A stretch of DNA of 64,000 nucleotides from Candidatus Villigracilis proximus. GTDB taxonomy: Bacteria; Chloroflexota; Anaerolineae; Anaerolineales; Villigracilaceae. The notes below the pieces were generated by a model. The model searched no databases and was not told where the DNA came from. It saw only the letters and a list, made by a program, of their open reading frames with translations. The stretch is from positions 1-64,000 of the forward strand of contig JADKBB010000004.1 of the NCBI GenBank assembly GCA_016715195.1, written 5' to 3'. Position 1 is the first letter of the stretch, and every line of letters starts with the position of its first letter. Shown piece by piece: positions 56,038 to 64,000 of the stretch. The position numbers were made by a program, and so were the translations under genes.

Positions 56038-56979
56038 ATGCGAAAGGGACTTTTACTCTACAATCCGGCAGCCGGACGTTACCCCGTGAGACAGTTTGTG
56101 CGCGGCATCATTCATCCGCTTAAAGAAGCGGGCTGGAGCATGGAGATCGCCGAAACCTTAAGCGGCACCCACGCCACACAAACCGCACATCAAGCCGCAG
56201 CAGAAAAATATGATGCAGTCTTCGCCATCGGCGGCGACGGAACCATGGGCCAGGTCGCCAGCGGATTAATAGATTCAGAAACTGCGCTGGCCGTACTCCC
56301 CGCCGGCACAACCAATGTCTGGGCGCTCGAACAGGGACAAAAACCTTTCAGTATCTTTAATTGGTGGGCACTACGCGAGAACGCTGCCTTGTTGGCAAAT
56401 GTCGAACCGCAGCAAGTGGATGTAGGCATGTGCAATGACCAGCCGTTTTTATTGTGGGCAGGCGTCGGGTTGGATGCGCAAGCCATTAATAAAATAGAGC
56501 CTCGTCACCGCTTCTTCAAACACATTTCCGTTCCGCATTTTTTCGCCACCACGGTTTGGGAAGCCACCTTCTGGCATGGCCTTGACCTGCGTGTGTGGAC
56601 AGACGGTCAACTGGTGGAAGGTCATTATCTTGTGGCGGTTGCCACCAACATCCGTCACTACGCCGGCGGTATGTCACTGCTCTCACCCAATGCCCTGCTC
56701 GATGACAACGAAATGGACATGTGGCTTCTGAGCGGCAACAACGTAGCCGATGCCCTGCGGCACTTCTTTGATCTCATTGCCGGTCGTCACCTCACATCTG
56801 ATCAGGCACGCTGCCTGCCATTCAGCACCGCGCGTGTGGAATCAGATGCGCCCTTCTCTGTTCAAGTGGACGGCGACCCCACACTTGGCGGTCACCATGT
56901 AGATATGACCATCAAACATCGTGCATTAAAAATACTCATGCCAAAAGACGCGTATTATCTACTAAAAAACAAGAGATAG
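56038..56979 (+). CDS. Diacylglycerol kinase family lipid kinase
   Basis: This 313-residue kinase of the DagK/YegS/BmrU family phosphorylates a lipid with ATP. It has the N-P-x-A-G start, the phosphate-binding G-G-D-G-T-M, P-A-G-T-T-N and the C-terminal substrate-binding domain. The lipid is unknown. It is probably co-transcribed with the SH3 gene, which starts 4 bp later. Confidence 0.92.
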   Translation: MRKGLLLYNPAAGRYPVRQFVRGIIHPLKEAGWSMEIAETLSGTHATQTAHQAAAEKYDAVFAIGGDGTMGQVASGLIDSETALAVLPAGTTNVWALEQGQKPFSIFNWWALRENAALLANVEPQQVDVGMCNDQPFLLWAGVGLDAQAINKIEPRHRFFKHISVPHFFATTVWEATFWHGLDLRVWTDGQLVEGHYLVAVATNIRHYAGGMSLLSPNALLDDNEMDMWLLSGNNVADALRHFFDLIAGRHLTSDQARCLPFSTARVESDAPFSVQVDGDPTLGGHHVDMTIKHRALKILMPKDAYYLLKNKR

Positions 56980-56983
56980 AAAC

Positions 56984-57460
56984 ATGGACATAAAATCATA
57001 TCTCAATCGCTGGGTGATCTTCGGCGCAATCGGATTTGCCAGCCTCCTGCTGCTGATCACTCTCATCATCATCGGCTGGACTTCCCCCCGTTTCACACCT
57101 GACGTTGGGTTTGCTCCCGCTGACCTGACCATGATCCCAGCCCCGACAAATACCCCCAACGTGACCGCCGTACCCACCTTCGACCCCAATCTTGTCACCC
57201 CAACACTCGCGGCAAACACACTCGGCATTAACGCCTATGTCCAGATCACCGGCACCGAAGGCGAAGGATTACGCATCCGCTCTGCCGCAGGGCTGAACGG
57301 CGAGACCGTCTTTCGCGGCGAAGAAGCAGAAGTATTTCTCGTCAAAGACGGCCCACAAACCATAGACGGATACACCTGGTGGTATCTCGTAGCGCCATAT
57401 GACGAAACTCGCGCTGGCTGGGCCGCCGCTGACTTCCTTGCAGTTGTACCAGCGCCATAA
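56984..57460 (+). CDS. Membrane-anchored SH3-like protein
   Basis: This 158-residue protein has a membrane helix (about 11-31), a Thr/Pro/Asn-rich linker and a bacterial SH3-like domain (about 82-155) with G-L-R-I-R-S-A-A-G-L and a W-W-Y-L-V-A-P segment. Such domains usually bind cell-wall peptides. No enzyme motif is seen. It follows the lipid kinase by 4 bp. Confidence 0.8.
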   Translation: MDIKSYLNRWVIFGAIGFASLLLLITLIIIGWTSPRFTPDVGFAPADLTMIPAPTNTPNVTAVPTFDPNLVTPTLAANTLGINAYVQITGTEGEGLRIRSAAGLNGETVFRGEEAEVFLVKDGPQTIDGYTWWYLVAPYDETRAGWAAADFLAVVPAP

Positions 57461-57468
57461 TTTTGTAA

Positions 57469-57489
57469 GGACGGGGCTCATCCCCGTCC
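57469..57489. repeat. REP-like hairpin GGACGGGG / CCCCGTCC
   Basis: A perfect 8-bp stem with loop CTCAT. Related in layout to the hairpins at 3517 and 25775. Confidence 0.5.
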
Positions 57490-57520
57490 AATTAAAACAG
57501 CCTAAACATTCGGAGAACAC

Positions 57521-57967
57521 ATGTCTGAAAAACCAACCGGCGTCAGCGCCAACAAAAGCAAAAAAGAATTTACCGTCACCTGGAACGACGGACACACCAG
57601 CGTATATCCTTTCGGATTATTACGCGCAGCCTGTCCATGCGCCTCCTGCCGCGGCGGACACGAAAACATGAAATCAGAACCTGATGCAGATATCTTCACC
57701 AGACAGATCACAGAAGATAATTCAACGACAAGATTATCCAACATCGTCGCAACCGGCTCCTACGCCTTGACCATCGTCTGGGAAGACGGCCACGACTACG
57801 GAATTTTTAACTGGCATTATCTCAGAGCCTTATGTCCGTGTGCCGAGTGCAGAAAAGAAAGAAAAAAACCCCCCCCCGAATGGTTTAGAAGGGGGGGGAG
57901 GGAGGAACGGGGAGAAGAAGAAAAAAACTTCCTGCCCCGAGCGAAGCAATCAGCATCCCGATTTTGA
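57521..57967 (+). CDS. DUF971 (GBBH-like N-terminal) protein
   Basis: This 148-residue protein has the DUF971 domain (about 8-115): W-N-D-G-H, Y-P-F, the Cys-rich C-P-C-A-S-C-R and I-V-W-E-D-G-H. A second C-P-C-A-E-C-R occurs at the end. Relatives are linked to iron-sulfur protein maturation or form the N-terminus of 2-oxoglutarate oxygenases. The last 30 residues are low-complexity, encoded by an A-rich, C9 and G8 stretch, so the true C-terminus is uncertain. GGAG precedes the ATG. Confidence 0.85.
   Translation: MSEKPTGVSANKSKKEFTVTWNDGHTSVYPFGLLRAACPCASCRGGHENMKSEPDADIFTRQITEDNSTTRLSNIVATGSYALTIVWEDGHDYGIFNWHYLRALCPCAECRKERKKPPPEWFRRGGREERGEEEKNFLPRAKQSASRF
57860..57898 (-). terminator. 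C/G-run hairpin with minus-strand T run inside the DUF971 3' end
   Basis: C9 (57869-57877) pairs with G8 (57891-57898). On the minus strand a run of seven T follows, a terminator-like layout, though no minus-strand gene ends here. Confidence 0.4.
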
Positions 57968-57980
57968 AATATACGATAGA

Positions 57981-58020
57981 GAAAAAAAGAGAGACCGGCC
58001 AAAAACCAGTCTCTCTTTTC
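57981..58020. terminator. Bidirectional terminator between DUF971 and TPR genes
   Basis: AGAGAGACCGG (57988-57998) pairs with CCAGTCTCTCT (58006-58016), with TTTTC on the plus strand and a T run on the minus strand. Confidence 0.8.
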
Positions 58021-58065
58021 TATTATCTCTATCTACCTATCCTTAATTTACCTAACCTGCTTCCT

Positions 58066-59958
58066 CTACGGCGTCCGTGTCGGGGTTGGGGTCGGCGTCC
58101 GCTTGGGAGTTGGCGTACGTGTTGGCGTTGAACCGCCTGGTTTCGGGGTTTTCGTCACCGTCACAGAACCGCTCACCTTCGGTGTTGAAGTTGCCGTCAG
58201 CGCCTTGGGCGTATTCGTCGCTGTCACAACTGCCTTAAGATGCTGCTCCGCTTCGGCGCGCATTTCAGGCGTCATCACATCCGGATCCATGGCAAGTAAC
58301 TCCTGCCAATCGTCAACCGCTTCCTTTGATTCTTCACGCTTCTCCTGGATTAATGCGCGCCAGTAAAGCACATAAGCTGTTTGTTCATCAGTCTCAGCCA
58401 AAGACTTGAGCGCTTCCACTTTCAGGAACGCTGTGCCAAACTTCTCCTGCACAAAATAAGCGCGGACCAAAGCCAGATTGATCTCAAAAGAACGCTCATC
58501 CACTTCGTAGGCTTTTTCAAGGTCTTCAACCGCCTGATCTATATCATCCAACTCAAGGTGAGCAAGACCACGATAAACATAATATCTTCTCAGACCAGAA
58601 GGATTCAACGTATACGCCTGATCCAGATATCGCACAGCAGACTTGTAGTCTTTCAATTCAAAATAAGCCTGCCCCAACATGGCAAACGCAGTCGCATCCT
58701 CTGTTTCATAGACAACATACAACTCAAGCGCTTCAATCGCCTGTTGATATTTTCCATTATCAATATACAACCCGCCCAAAAGTGAATAAACCGGCAGCGC
58801 GGTAATATCCAACGAATAGGCTTTCTCTGCCGCTTCGAGCGCCTTCTTTTCATCTTCAAGCGCGATATAGGCATTCGCATACGTCATATAGACCGCCGGT
58901 GAATCGGGCATCAGATCGGCAGCCGTTTCAAGATCTACAATGGCCGCTTCAGGGTCTTTCCTGTTTATAAAATAACGTGCGCGCTCAATATAGATCTCAC
59001 CAAAATCCGGTTCAAGTCTGATGGCTTCATCGAACAGAAACTCGGCTTTAAACCCTGGCTCATTCATTAATCGTGCGCGTGCCAGCCCAAGATACGCCGC
59101 ACCAAAATTCGGATCAACTTCCAGAGCGCTGTTGTAGGCTTTCAACGCATTGGTCCCCTGTCCTTTAAATCGATAGGCTTCGCCGATCAGGTAATATACA
59201 TCTGGAGAATCAGGCTCAAGCGGAATGATCAATTCCATGTTTGAGATATAGGCATCCCAATCCTGATTCTTTAAAGCAATTTCTGCAGAGCGATACTGAT
59301 CTCTTGATTGCGGCGGACGCTGTGTATTCACATATAAAGCAGTGGGGGTATACGTTTCGGGCAGCATCATCCACAATGGAGTTGGGCCCACAAAGGATTT
59401 TGTCGGCGCGGCGGTGGCCCCGAAGACAGTCGGCGTGGCAGTATAGGTGGGCGAAGGCCCGGGAGTATTTGTCTCTGTCGGACGGATGGTTGATTGGCGC
59501 GGCAACACAAAGCCAAACACCACAGCCGCACATAACCCCACCCCCACCATAACCACACCCGCCAAACGAGTGACAGGATTTTTCGCAAGCGCCTTCAAGC
59601 CTCTTTCCTTTGGCTTTTCATTCGCAAGCAAAAGTTTTTCCTCCCACGCACGCGGACGGTTCATTTGAAATGGTTGAACGGTTTCGTCAGGAGTTAAAGC
59701 TCCGAGCAAGATCAAACCCCGTTTCGCCGTACCATTTTCAGGGTCCAATTTGAGCGCTGTTTGCAGGCAGTAAATGCGCTCTTTGGCGTTATCCATTGAG
59801 GCGCTTAACCAAACCCAATACGTCGGGTTATTCTGATCCGCCTTAAGCAGAAGCGTGAGAAGTTCCTTGGCGCGCGGTTTATCTCCACGCCGCAGCGCTT
59901 CCACCGCATCCTGAAACATTGTATCGTCGGGTTTATCACCTTGAGAAAAATCAGCCAT
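58066..59958 (-). CDS. TPR-repeat membrane protein with Thr/Pro linkers
   Basis: This 630-residue protein has an N-terminal cytoplasmic tetratricopeptide-like region (about 1-100), one membrane helix (about 130-150) and a Thr/Pro-rich linker. About ten extracytoplasmic TPR units follow (Y-x-x-x-G-x-A-Y-x-x-x-x-x-x-x-x-A-L-x-x-Y pattern, residues 220-560), and then a long T-P-T-R-T-P tail. It is probably a protein-protein scaffold on the outer face. The start at 59958 has TAAAAT 6 nt upstream, no SD. It lies 25 bp downstream of AMMECR1. Confidence 0.85.
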   Translation of the reverse strand: MADFSQGDKPDDTMFQDAVEALRRGDKPRAKELLTLLLKADQNNPTYWVWLSASMDNAKERIYCLQTALKLDPENGTAKRGLILLGALTPDETVQPFQMNRPRAWEEKLLLANEKPKERGLKALAKNPVTRLAGVVMVGVGLCAAVVFGFVLPRQSTIRPTETNTPGPSPTYTATPTVFGATAAPTKSFVGPTPLWMMLPETYTPTALYVNTQRPPQSRDQYRSAEIALKNQDWDAYISNMELIIPLEPDSPDVYYLIGEAYRFKGQGTNALKAYNSALEVDPNFGAAYLGLARARLMNEPGFKAEFLFDEAIRLEPDFGEIYIERARYFINRKDPEAAIVDLETAADLMPDSPAVYMTYANAYIALEDEKKALEAAEKAYSLDITALPVYSLLGGLYIDNGKYQQAIEALELYVVYETEDATAFAMLGQAYFELKDYKSAVRYLDQAYTLNPSGLRRYYVYRGLAHLELDDIDQAVEDLEKAYEVDERSFEINLALVRAYFVQEKFGTAFLKVEALKSLAETDEQTAYVLYWRALIQEKREESKEAVDDWQELLAMDPDVMTPEMRAEAEQHLKAVVTATNTPKALTATSTPKVSGSVTVTKTPKPGGSTPTRTPTPKRTPTPTPTRTP

Positions 59959-59970
59959 GCACGTATTTTA
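59959..59970 (-). promoter_or_regulatory. Possible leaderless -10 of the TPR gene
   Basis: TAAAAT (59965-59970, minus strand) lies 6 nt before the ATG. The -35 is unclear and no SD is present. Confidence 0.4.
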
Positions 59971-59983
59971 CCGCTTGTTGTCT

Positions 59984-60553
59984 TTATTCGTGGAATTCTT
60001 CAACCTGATAAACATAAACCTGCAACTTTGTTTTTTGCCACAGATCAGACCGCGCACCCATCTTGACACACAAATGATCCAGGAAATCTTCGGGGCTGGG
60101 AATCTTCTGCCAAACCTGCGGCAAAAATGTTGCGCGGCGATGATCGCTTTTTAAGATGACTCCATCCACATGCGGATTCAGCTTTCGAAGCAGATCTTCA
60201 CTGGAGGAATATTCCAGCGGAAGAGGGACCGTCAAATACGACACTTCAAGCCTGATCCTGTTTAATTCAGTTTTATCCACGGGAAGGAATCGCGGATCTT
60301 CAAGCGCAGCGGCCACGGCATGTTCGCGCACATCTTCAGCCAATGATTGATGCGCTTCAAGCGCGCCGATACAACCACGCAATTCATCATTAATGGTCAG
60401 TGTCACAAAAGATGCGCCGTTCTCACGCAAGGGCAAAGACAAAGAGTTCAAATCCAAGGGCGGCAATTTATTCCCCAGCACCGCAGACGTCATGGCTTCG
60501 CGCGCCAGGCGCAAAAGAATTTTCTTCTCCCCAGTTGTTAGTGAATCAGTCAT
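59984..60553 (-). CDS. AMMECR1 domain protein (AmmeMemoRadiSam system protein A)
   Basis: This 189-residue AMMECR1-fold protein has the conserved L-R-G-C-I-G motif and the D-P-R-F segment. Function is not established; in many genomes it occurs with a Memo protein and a radical SAM enzyme, neither of which is in this window. GGGAGGG precedes the ATG. It lies 52 bp after the flavin reductase on the same strand. Confidence 0.92.
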   Translation of the reverse strand: MTDSLTTGEKKILLRLAREAMTSAVLGNKLPPLDLNSLSLPLRENGASFVTLTINDELRGCIGALEAHQSLAEDVREHAVAAALEDPRFLPVDKTELNRIRLEVSYLTVPLPLEYSSSEDLLRKLNPHVDGVILKSDHRRATFLPQVWQKIPSPEDFLDHLCVKMGARSDLWQKTKLQVYVYQVEEFHE

Positions 60554-60604
60554 GGTTCCCTCCCGCAGACCGGATTACTCTTCAAACATGATGACCAATC
60601 CAGG

Positions 60605-61093
60605 CTACTCCAATTGTGCCAGTTTCCAATATTTACGATTGTGATACATCAATGGTTCGCCGCCAATTCCGCGCGCGGCAAGCACTTGAGCGATAAATAA
60701 AATATTCATACCCGCATCATACGTTTCCAACACATGGCAATCAAGCCAGGCCAACCCGCCCACGATCAAAGGAGAACCAGTAACAAGCGTCTCTGTTGGA
60801 AGGTCGGCAAAGCGGTCTTCGATCTCAGGCATACGCCCGGCAAACATATCTGAAATTTTTGTCTGTTCAATAGAAAGCATGGTCAACCCAAACGCGCGCG
60901 ATTTGGACACAAGCTCATACGTGCGCGTGGAAGCCTGCAACGAGATGGTGATGATGGCAGGCTCCAGTGAAATGGATGTAAACGAGTTAACAGTCATGCC
61001 GTGTGTATTTCCTTCATGGACAGCCGTCACAACGGTCACACCCGCAGACCAGGCACGCATGGCGGTGCGCAGTGCTTCAGAATCAAGAGTCAT
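60605..61093 (-). CDS. Flavin reductase family protein
   Basis: This 162-residue split-barrel flavin-binding protein belongs to the flavin reductase-like family that reduces FMN or FAD with NAD(P)H or stores flavin. It has W-S-A-G-V-T-V-V-T, G-M-T-V-N-S-F and the S-R-A-F-G-L region. The start at 61093 (MTLDSEALR) is preferred over the TTG at 61111, although GGAG lies 12 nt away. It probably forms an operon with AMMECR1. Confidence 0.88.
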   Translation of the reverse strand: MTLDSEALRTAMRAWSAGVTVVTAVHEGNTHGMTVNSFTSISLEPAIITISLQASTRTYELVSKSRAFGLTMLSIEQTKISDMFAGRMPEIEDRFADLPTETLVTGSPLIVGGLAWLDCHVLETYDAGMNILFIAQVLAARGIGGEPLMYHNRKYWKLAQLE

Positions 61094-61249
61094 AACTGAT
61101 AAATTCTCCAATAATTTTTATGATAATAGCGAGAGAGAAGAGCGTCAAGTCAAAAACTGCTTTCGGTATGTTTATGCAATTTTAGCGTATCAAAACAGAC
61201 TTCCAAAACACGCATCTTCTTACCTAATTTTCATTTCATAATCGCGTGG

Positions 61250-61261
61250 TAAACTCCCCGC
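61250..61261 (+). promoter_or_regulatory. Leaderless -10 of the C39-like gene
   Basis: TAAACT (61250-61255) lies 6 nt before ATG 61262. The -35 is weak and no SD is present. Confidence 0.45.
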
Positions 61262-62500
61262 ATGTCCAAACGTATAAAAATAACCTTTTTCGGGCTGGCA
61301 GGTTTGCTCCTGCTGGCGGTCTTACTCTATCAAATACCGTATATAAACTCAGTTGTATCATGGCGTATCGAAAAATTTGCGATCTACGCAAAAAACGTGA
61401 TCAACCCTGTTGGTCCTGTACCCACAGCGCTGCCCGTCACCCCGCCGCCTGCCACGCCAACCACCCTCGCAACAGCAACCCTCACACCCATTGTTAATCT
61501 CACACCTTCCATCACACCCACTGCCACCTTTGCCCCATTACCTGCGCAGGCTTCCATCCAATCGCCGGCATATGAACAGCAGACTCCCAACAACTGCGGA
61601 CCCGCCGCGCTCTCCATGGCATTGCACATGTATGGCTGGGAAGGCAATCAAACCGGGATCGCCAATTTCATCAAACCCATTACAGGCGATCGTAATGTAA
61701 ACCCTGAAGAATTACGTTACTACGTCCGCACACAAGCGGGATGGTTAAATCTTGAATATCGCGTGGGCGGAAGTGTTGAATTGCTCAAGCGTTTACTGGC
61801 AGCGAATTATCCGGTCATTGTTGAAAGTGTCACATCGCTTGATCCAAATGACGCACTCGGCCCCACCGATGACCTCTGGGCGGCGCATTATCTTTTGATC
61901 ACCGGCTATGACGACAACACACAGGAATTCACCATTCAAGATACTTATCACGGCGCAGACTTAAAAATTTCCTACACACAACTCGAAGCGGAATGGCGTC
62001 CCTTCAACAATTTATATCTCGTGATGTACTTCCCGCAATTTGAAGAGGAGATGAAAACCCTGCTCGGTTCAGACTGGGACCCAAGCCTGAATCGGCAAAA
62101 TGCATTGGACTCATCCCAAGCTGCCGCCGCCAAAGACTCCGCTGACGCATTCACCTGGTTTAATCTTGGCAGTAACCTGGTCTACTTTGACCGCTATGAA
62201 GAAGCAGCACTGGCTTATGACAAAGCGCGCGAGCTTGGTCTGCCTTTGCGTATGTTCCGCTATCAATTCGGGCCGTTCCTGGCATATTTCCACTCAAACA
62301 GGAATGAAGACCTGCTTGTCTTAACCGATTACGCCAGAGGCATAACAGATATGTCTGAAGAAGCATGGCTATGGTATGGCTTTGGGTTATATCGTAACGG
62401 CGATTACAGCGGCGCACTCAAAGCATGGGAAAAAGCGGATAAAATTAATCCTAACTTTTTTGAAGATCAGGCACAAAAGGCAATTGATCTGGTTCAATGA
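61262..62500 (+). CDS. C39-like peptidase with TPR region
   Basis: This 412-residue protein has a membrane helix at about 8-26, a Thr/Pro linker and a C39-like cysteine peptidase domain (about 100-265) with catalytic Cys in N-N-C-G-P-A and His in A-A-H-Y-L-L. TPR-like helices follow at the C-terminus. C39 members often cut double-Gly leader peptides, but this one is not fused to a transporter, so the substrate is unknown. The start at 61262 has TAAACT 6 nt upstream. Confidence 0.88.
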   Translation: MSKRIKITFFGLAGLLLLAVLLYQIPYINSVVSWRIEKFAIYAKNVINPVGPVPTALPVTPPPATPTTLATATLTPIVNLTPSITPTATFAPLPAQASIQSPAYEQQTPNNCGPAALSMALHMYGWEGNQTGIANFIKPITGDRNVNPEELRYYVRTQAGWLNLEYRVGGSVELLKRLLAANYPVIVESVTSLDPNDALGPTDDLWAAHYLLITGYDDNTQEFTIQDTYHGADLKISYTQLEAEWRPFNNLYLVMYFPQFEEEMKTLLGSDWDPSLNRQNALDSSQAAAAKDSADAFTWFNLGSNLVYFDRYEEAALAYDKARELGLPLRMFRYQFGPFLAYFHSNRNEDLLVLTDYARGITDMSEEAWLWYGFGLYRNGDYSGALKAWEKADKINPNFFEDQAQKAIDLVQ

Positions 62501-63064
62501 TCTGTTTATGTGACGTAAAATTATGTCACCCCTTCGGGGTTGATATTTCTACCACGCGTTATATCTACAATCATTTCATCTCTTCGAGATTGGTGTTGGG
62601 ATCATCAGACCTCTTGCAAAAGTCTGTTTTTTTCACAACCTGCAGGGTAATAAGACACAAAGCCTCGACACTTGCACCGCGTTACAGTTCAGTGCAGTGA
62701 AACTCAAGGGCAAAAAACTTAGTGATTTTGTAGTTTACAGCGCTTTACTTATGCAAGAGGTCAAATCTACTAATTCAAGTTGCCGTCATGTAAAAAAGTC
62801 CGGAACCATTGCCATAGATTTTGTATTGACCGGAAAAGCCCCGAACATGTTTACTGCGGAGCGCATACAGAATAAATTTATAAAATCCTCGAAGATCTGT
62901 GGGTTTCGCGGCAAAAGCGGGTCTCCTAAAACGTCCCAACTTTAAGCCAGCAACTTGTAATACGCAATTCATTTCGATCAAAAAAGAATTTATCCGGGTC
63001 TTAAAATCAAACCATCAGGTTGCTACCATTCCATAAAAATATTTTATATCCTTACAAGGTATCC
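62501..63064. other. Intergenic region with repeat remnants
   Basis: This 564-bp gap has no supportable gene. It holds two small hairpins (CCCCTTCGGGG, ATCTC-TTC-GAGAT), a 155-bp element with 16-bp inverted ends and AT-rich sequence up to the lipoprotein gene. Confidence 0.6.
62608..62762. mobile_element. 155-bp MITE-like element with inverted repeats
   Basis: GACCTCTTGCAAAAGT (62608-62623) is the inverse of ACTTATGCAAGAGGTC (62747-62762), one mismatch. There is no transposase. Such GACCTCTTGCA ends look like insertion sequence ends, so it may be a non-autonomous relic. No clear target duplication. Confidence 0.5.
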
Positions 63065-64000
63065 ATGAAAAAAACGTTTCTCCCGCTTATTATCTTGTTC
63101 CTCGCAGCTTGTCAAAGTACGAATACGCCTTTCGCGCCAACGGCTACGGCAGAGGCGATCATGACATCCACGGCCACAGTGGTTCCATTGACAGCGACAC
63201 CTGTCGCCACATCCACCCCCATCCCTACCGCTACCCCTGAGACGGTGAAAATTTCACCGATCGACGGTATGACTCAACTCTTTGTTCCGGCTGGGACAGT
63301 CAAGATGGGCGGGTTGGATGTGCTGCTTGAAAACGATGAATTACCCGCGCATTCCGTTCAGCTCAATGCATTCTGGGTCGACCAAGTGGAAGTGGTCAAT
63401 GGGATGTATGCATTATGTGTTGAAGCCGGAGTATGCAGACCGCCGGCCAACGTTACCTCAGATAATCGGCTGGATTATTATGGCAATCCTGAATTTCAAG
63501 ATTACCCCGTGATCCAGGTCACATGGTATGACGCGAACGCATACTGTCAATGGGCAGGGCGGCGCCTCCCCACCGAAGCGGAATGGGAACGCGCCGCACG
63601 CGGTGACAGTGTAAATACCTACCCTTGGGGCGGGGAATTGCCGAATGCGAATAATTCCAACTCGTTAAATATTGTCGGGGATACCACGCGTGTTGGCACG
63701 TATGCGACAGGGATCAGTCCATTTGGCGCGTTGGATATGGCGGGCAATGTTTGGGAATGGGTGGCTGATTTTTATAAAGGGAACTATTACGCAGAGTCTC
63801 CGGCGGATAATCCCACGGGCCCGGAGAATGGCGGGTTGAACTCCATGCGTGTGATCCGTGGCGGATCGTTTCAAGATGACGCTTCGATGTTAAGAATTTC
63901 AAACCGTGGATATGAAGCCGGGCCGGATCCTTCCGCTTTGCAAAATGATGCCGCATACTACGGACGCAGTTCTGCAAAGATCGGATTCAGATGCGTGAGT
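63065..64000 (+). CDS. FGE-fold (SUMF1-like) lipoprotein, cut by the right edge
   Basis: The 312 residues seen begin with a lipoprotein signal (K-K-T-F-L-P-L-I-I-L-F-L-A-A-C, Cys16). A Thr/Pro-rich linker and the FGE-sulfatase domain (about 80-312) follow, with F-V-P-A-G-x-V-x-M-G, R-R-L-P-T-E-A-E-W-E, M-A-G-N-V-W-E-W and G-F-R-C-V at the edge. The position after R-G-G-S that holds the catalytic Cys in true FGE (S-F-L-C) reads S-F-Q-D, so it is probably not a formylglycine-generating enzyme. AAGG lies 5 nt before the ATG. Only the last few residues are missing. Confidence 0.88.
   Translation, partial: MKKTFLPLIILFLAACQSTNTPFAPTATAEAIMTSTATVVPLTATPVATSTPIPTATPETVKISPIDGMTQLFVPAGTVKMGGLDVLLENDELPAHSVQLNAFWVDQVEVVNGMYALCVEAGVCRPPANVTSDNRLDYYGNPEFQDYPVIQVTWYDANAYCQWAGRRLPTEAEWERAARGDSVNTYPWGGELPNANNSNSLNIVGDTTRVGTYATGISPFGALDMAGNVWEWVADFYKGNYYAESPADNPTGPENGGLNSMRVIRGGSFQDDASMLRISNRGYEAGPDPSALQNDAAYYGRSSAKIGFRCVS

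Noticed and set aside
1..64000. tRNA, rRNA and CRISPR arrays
   Set aside because: I looked for T-loop and anticodon patterns and for regularly spaced repeats in the gaps and saw none. Some short RNA genes could still be missed by eye.

Overview
The window looks like a chromosomal segment of a member of the Chloroflexota, most likely class Anaerolineae. This is an inference from gene content, not from a database match. The signs are several Ser/Thr protein kinases (two with TolB-like propeller sensors), many membrane proteins with Thr/Pro-rich linkers, a RodZ-like protein with two HTH domains, GAF/PAS/GGDEF/HD-GYP and class III cyclase signalling proteins, and SD-poor genes whose start codon lies 6-8 nt behind a -10 box. 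No rRNA, tRNA, CRISPR array, phage or intact insertion sequence was seen. Coding density is high and most genes are housekeeping.

Layout. 1-5.3 kb: the CIRCE-controlled hrcA-grpE-dnaK-dnaJ operon (minus strand) and a truncated Nudix gene. 5.3-11 kb: two tandem paralogous kinases with TolB-like propellers (the first frameshifted) and a PAP2 phosphatase. 11-15.2 kb: a membrane transglutaminase and a GAF-PAS adenylate cyclase. 15.3-25 kb: a minus-strand block with an M20 peptidase, PfkB kinase, Tag, GNAT, DinB, M24 peptidase, a broken SDR, Lon and a frameshifted FolC. 25-30 kb: a plus-strand block with DUF503, an SDR, a zinc ribbon, MurJ, a TPR protein and a CopD-like protein. 30-34 kb: RimO, a tandem-HTH RodZ-like protein and bL9 (minus). 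34-42.4 kb: an FtsB-like protein, a GGDEF protein and LysA, facing a very large GAF/PAS/HD-GYP protein, so c-di-GMP synthesis and breakdown sit side by side.

42.6-56 kb: heme O synthase, then a stretch (CoaD, RecG, DegV, FakA, Asp23/YloU, bL28, Rpe, Ser/Thr kinase) whose order resembles the Bacillus subtilis prkC-rpe-rpmB-yloU-yloV-recG region, with PadR/HAAS and CPBP genes inserted. 56-64 kb: a lipid kinase, an SH3 lipoprotein-like protein, a DUF971 protein, a TPR protein, AMMECR1, a flavin reductase, a C39-like peptidase and a truncated FGE-fold lipoprotein.

Three signals go beyond ordinary annotation. First, at least ten genes have a -10-like hexamer 6-8 nt before the ATG and no Shine-Dalgarno sequence, which suggests widespread leaderless transcription. 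Second, many intergenic gaps carry imperfect palindromes built from short degenerate units, with a different unit at each site; one lies inside folC and one supplies the N-terminus of cyoE. Third, four genes carry small indels, several in homopolymers and one a net in-frame cluster of three. These need read-level checking before they are called pseudogenes.
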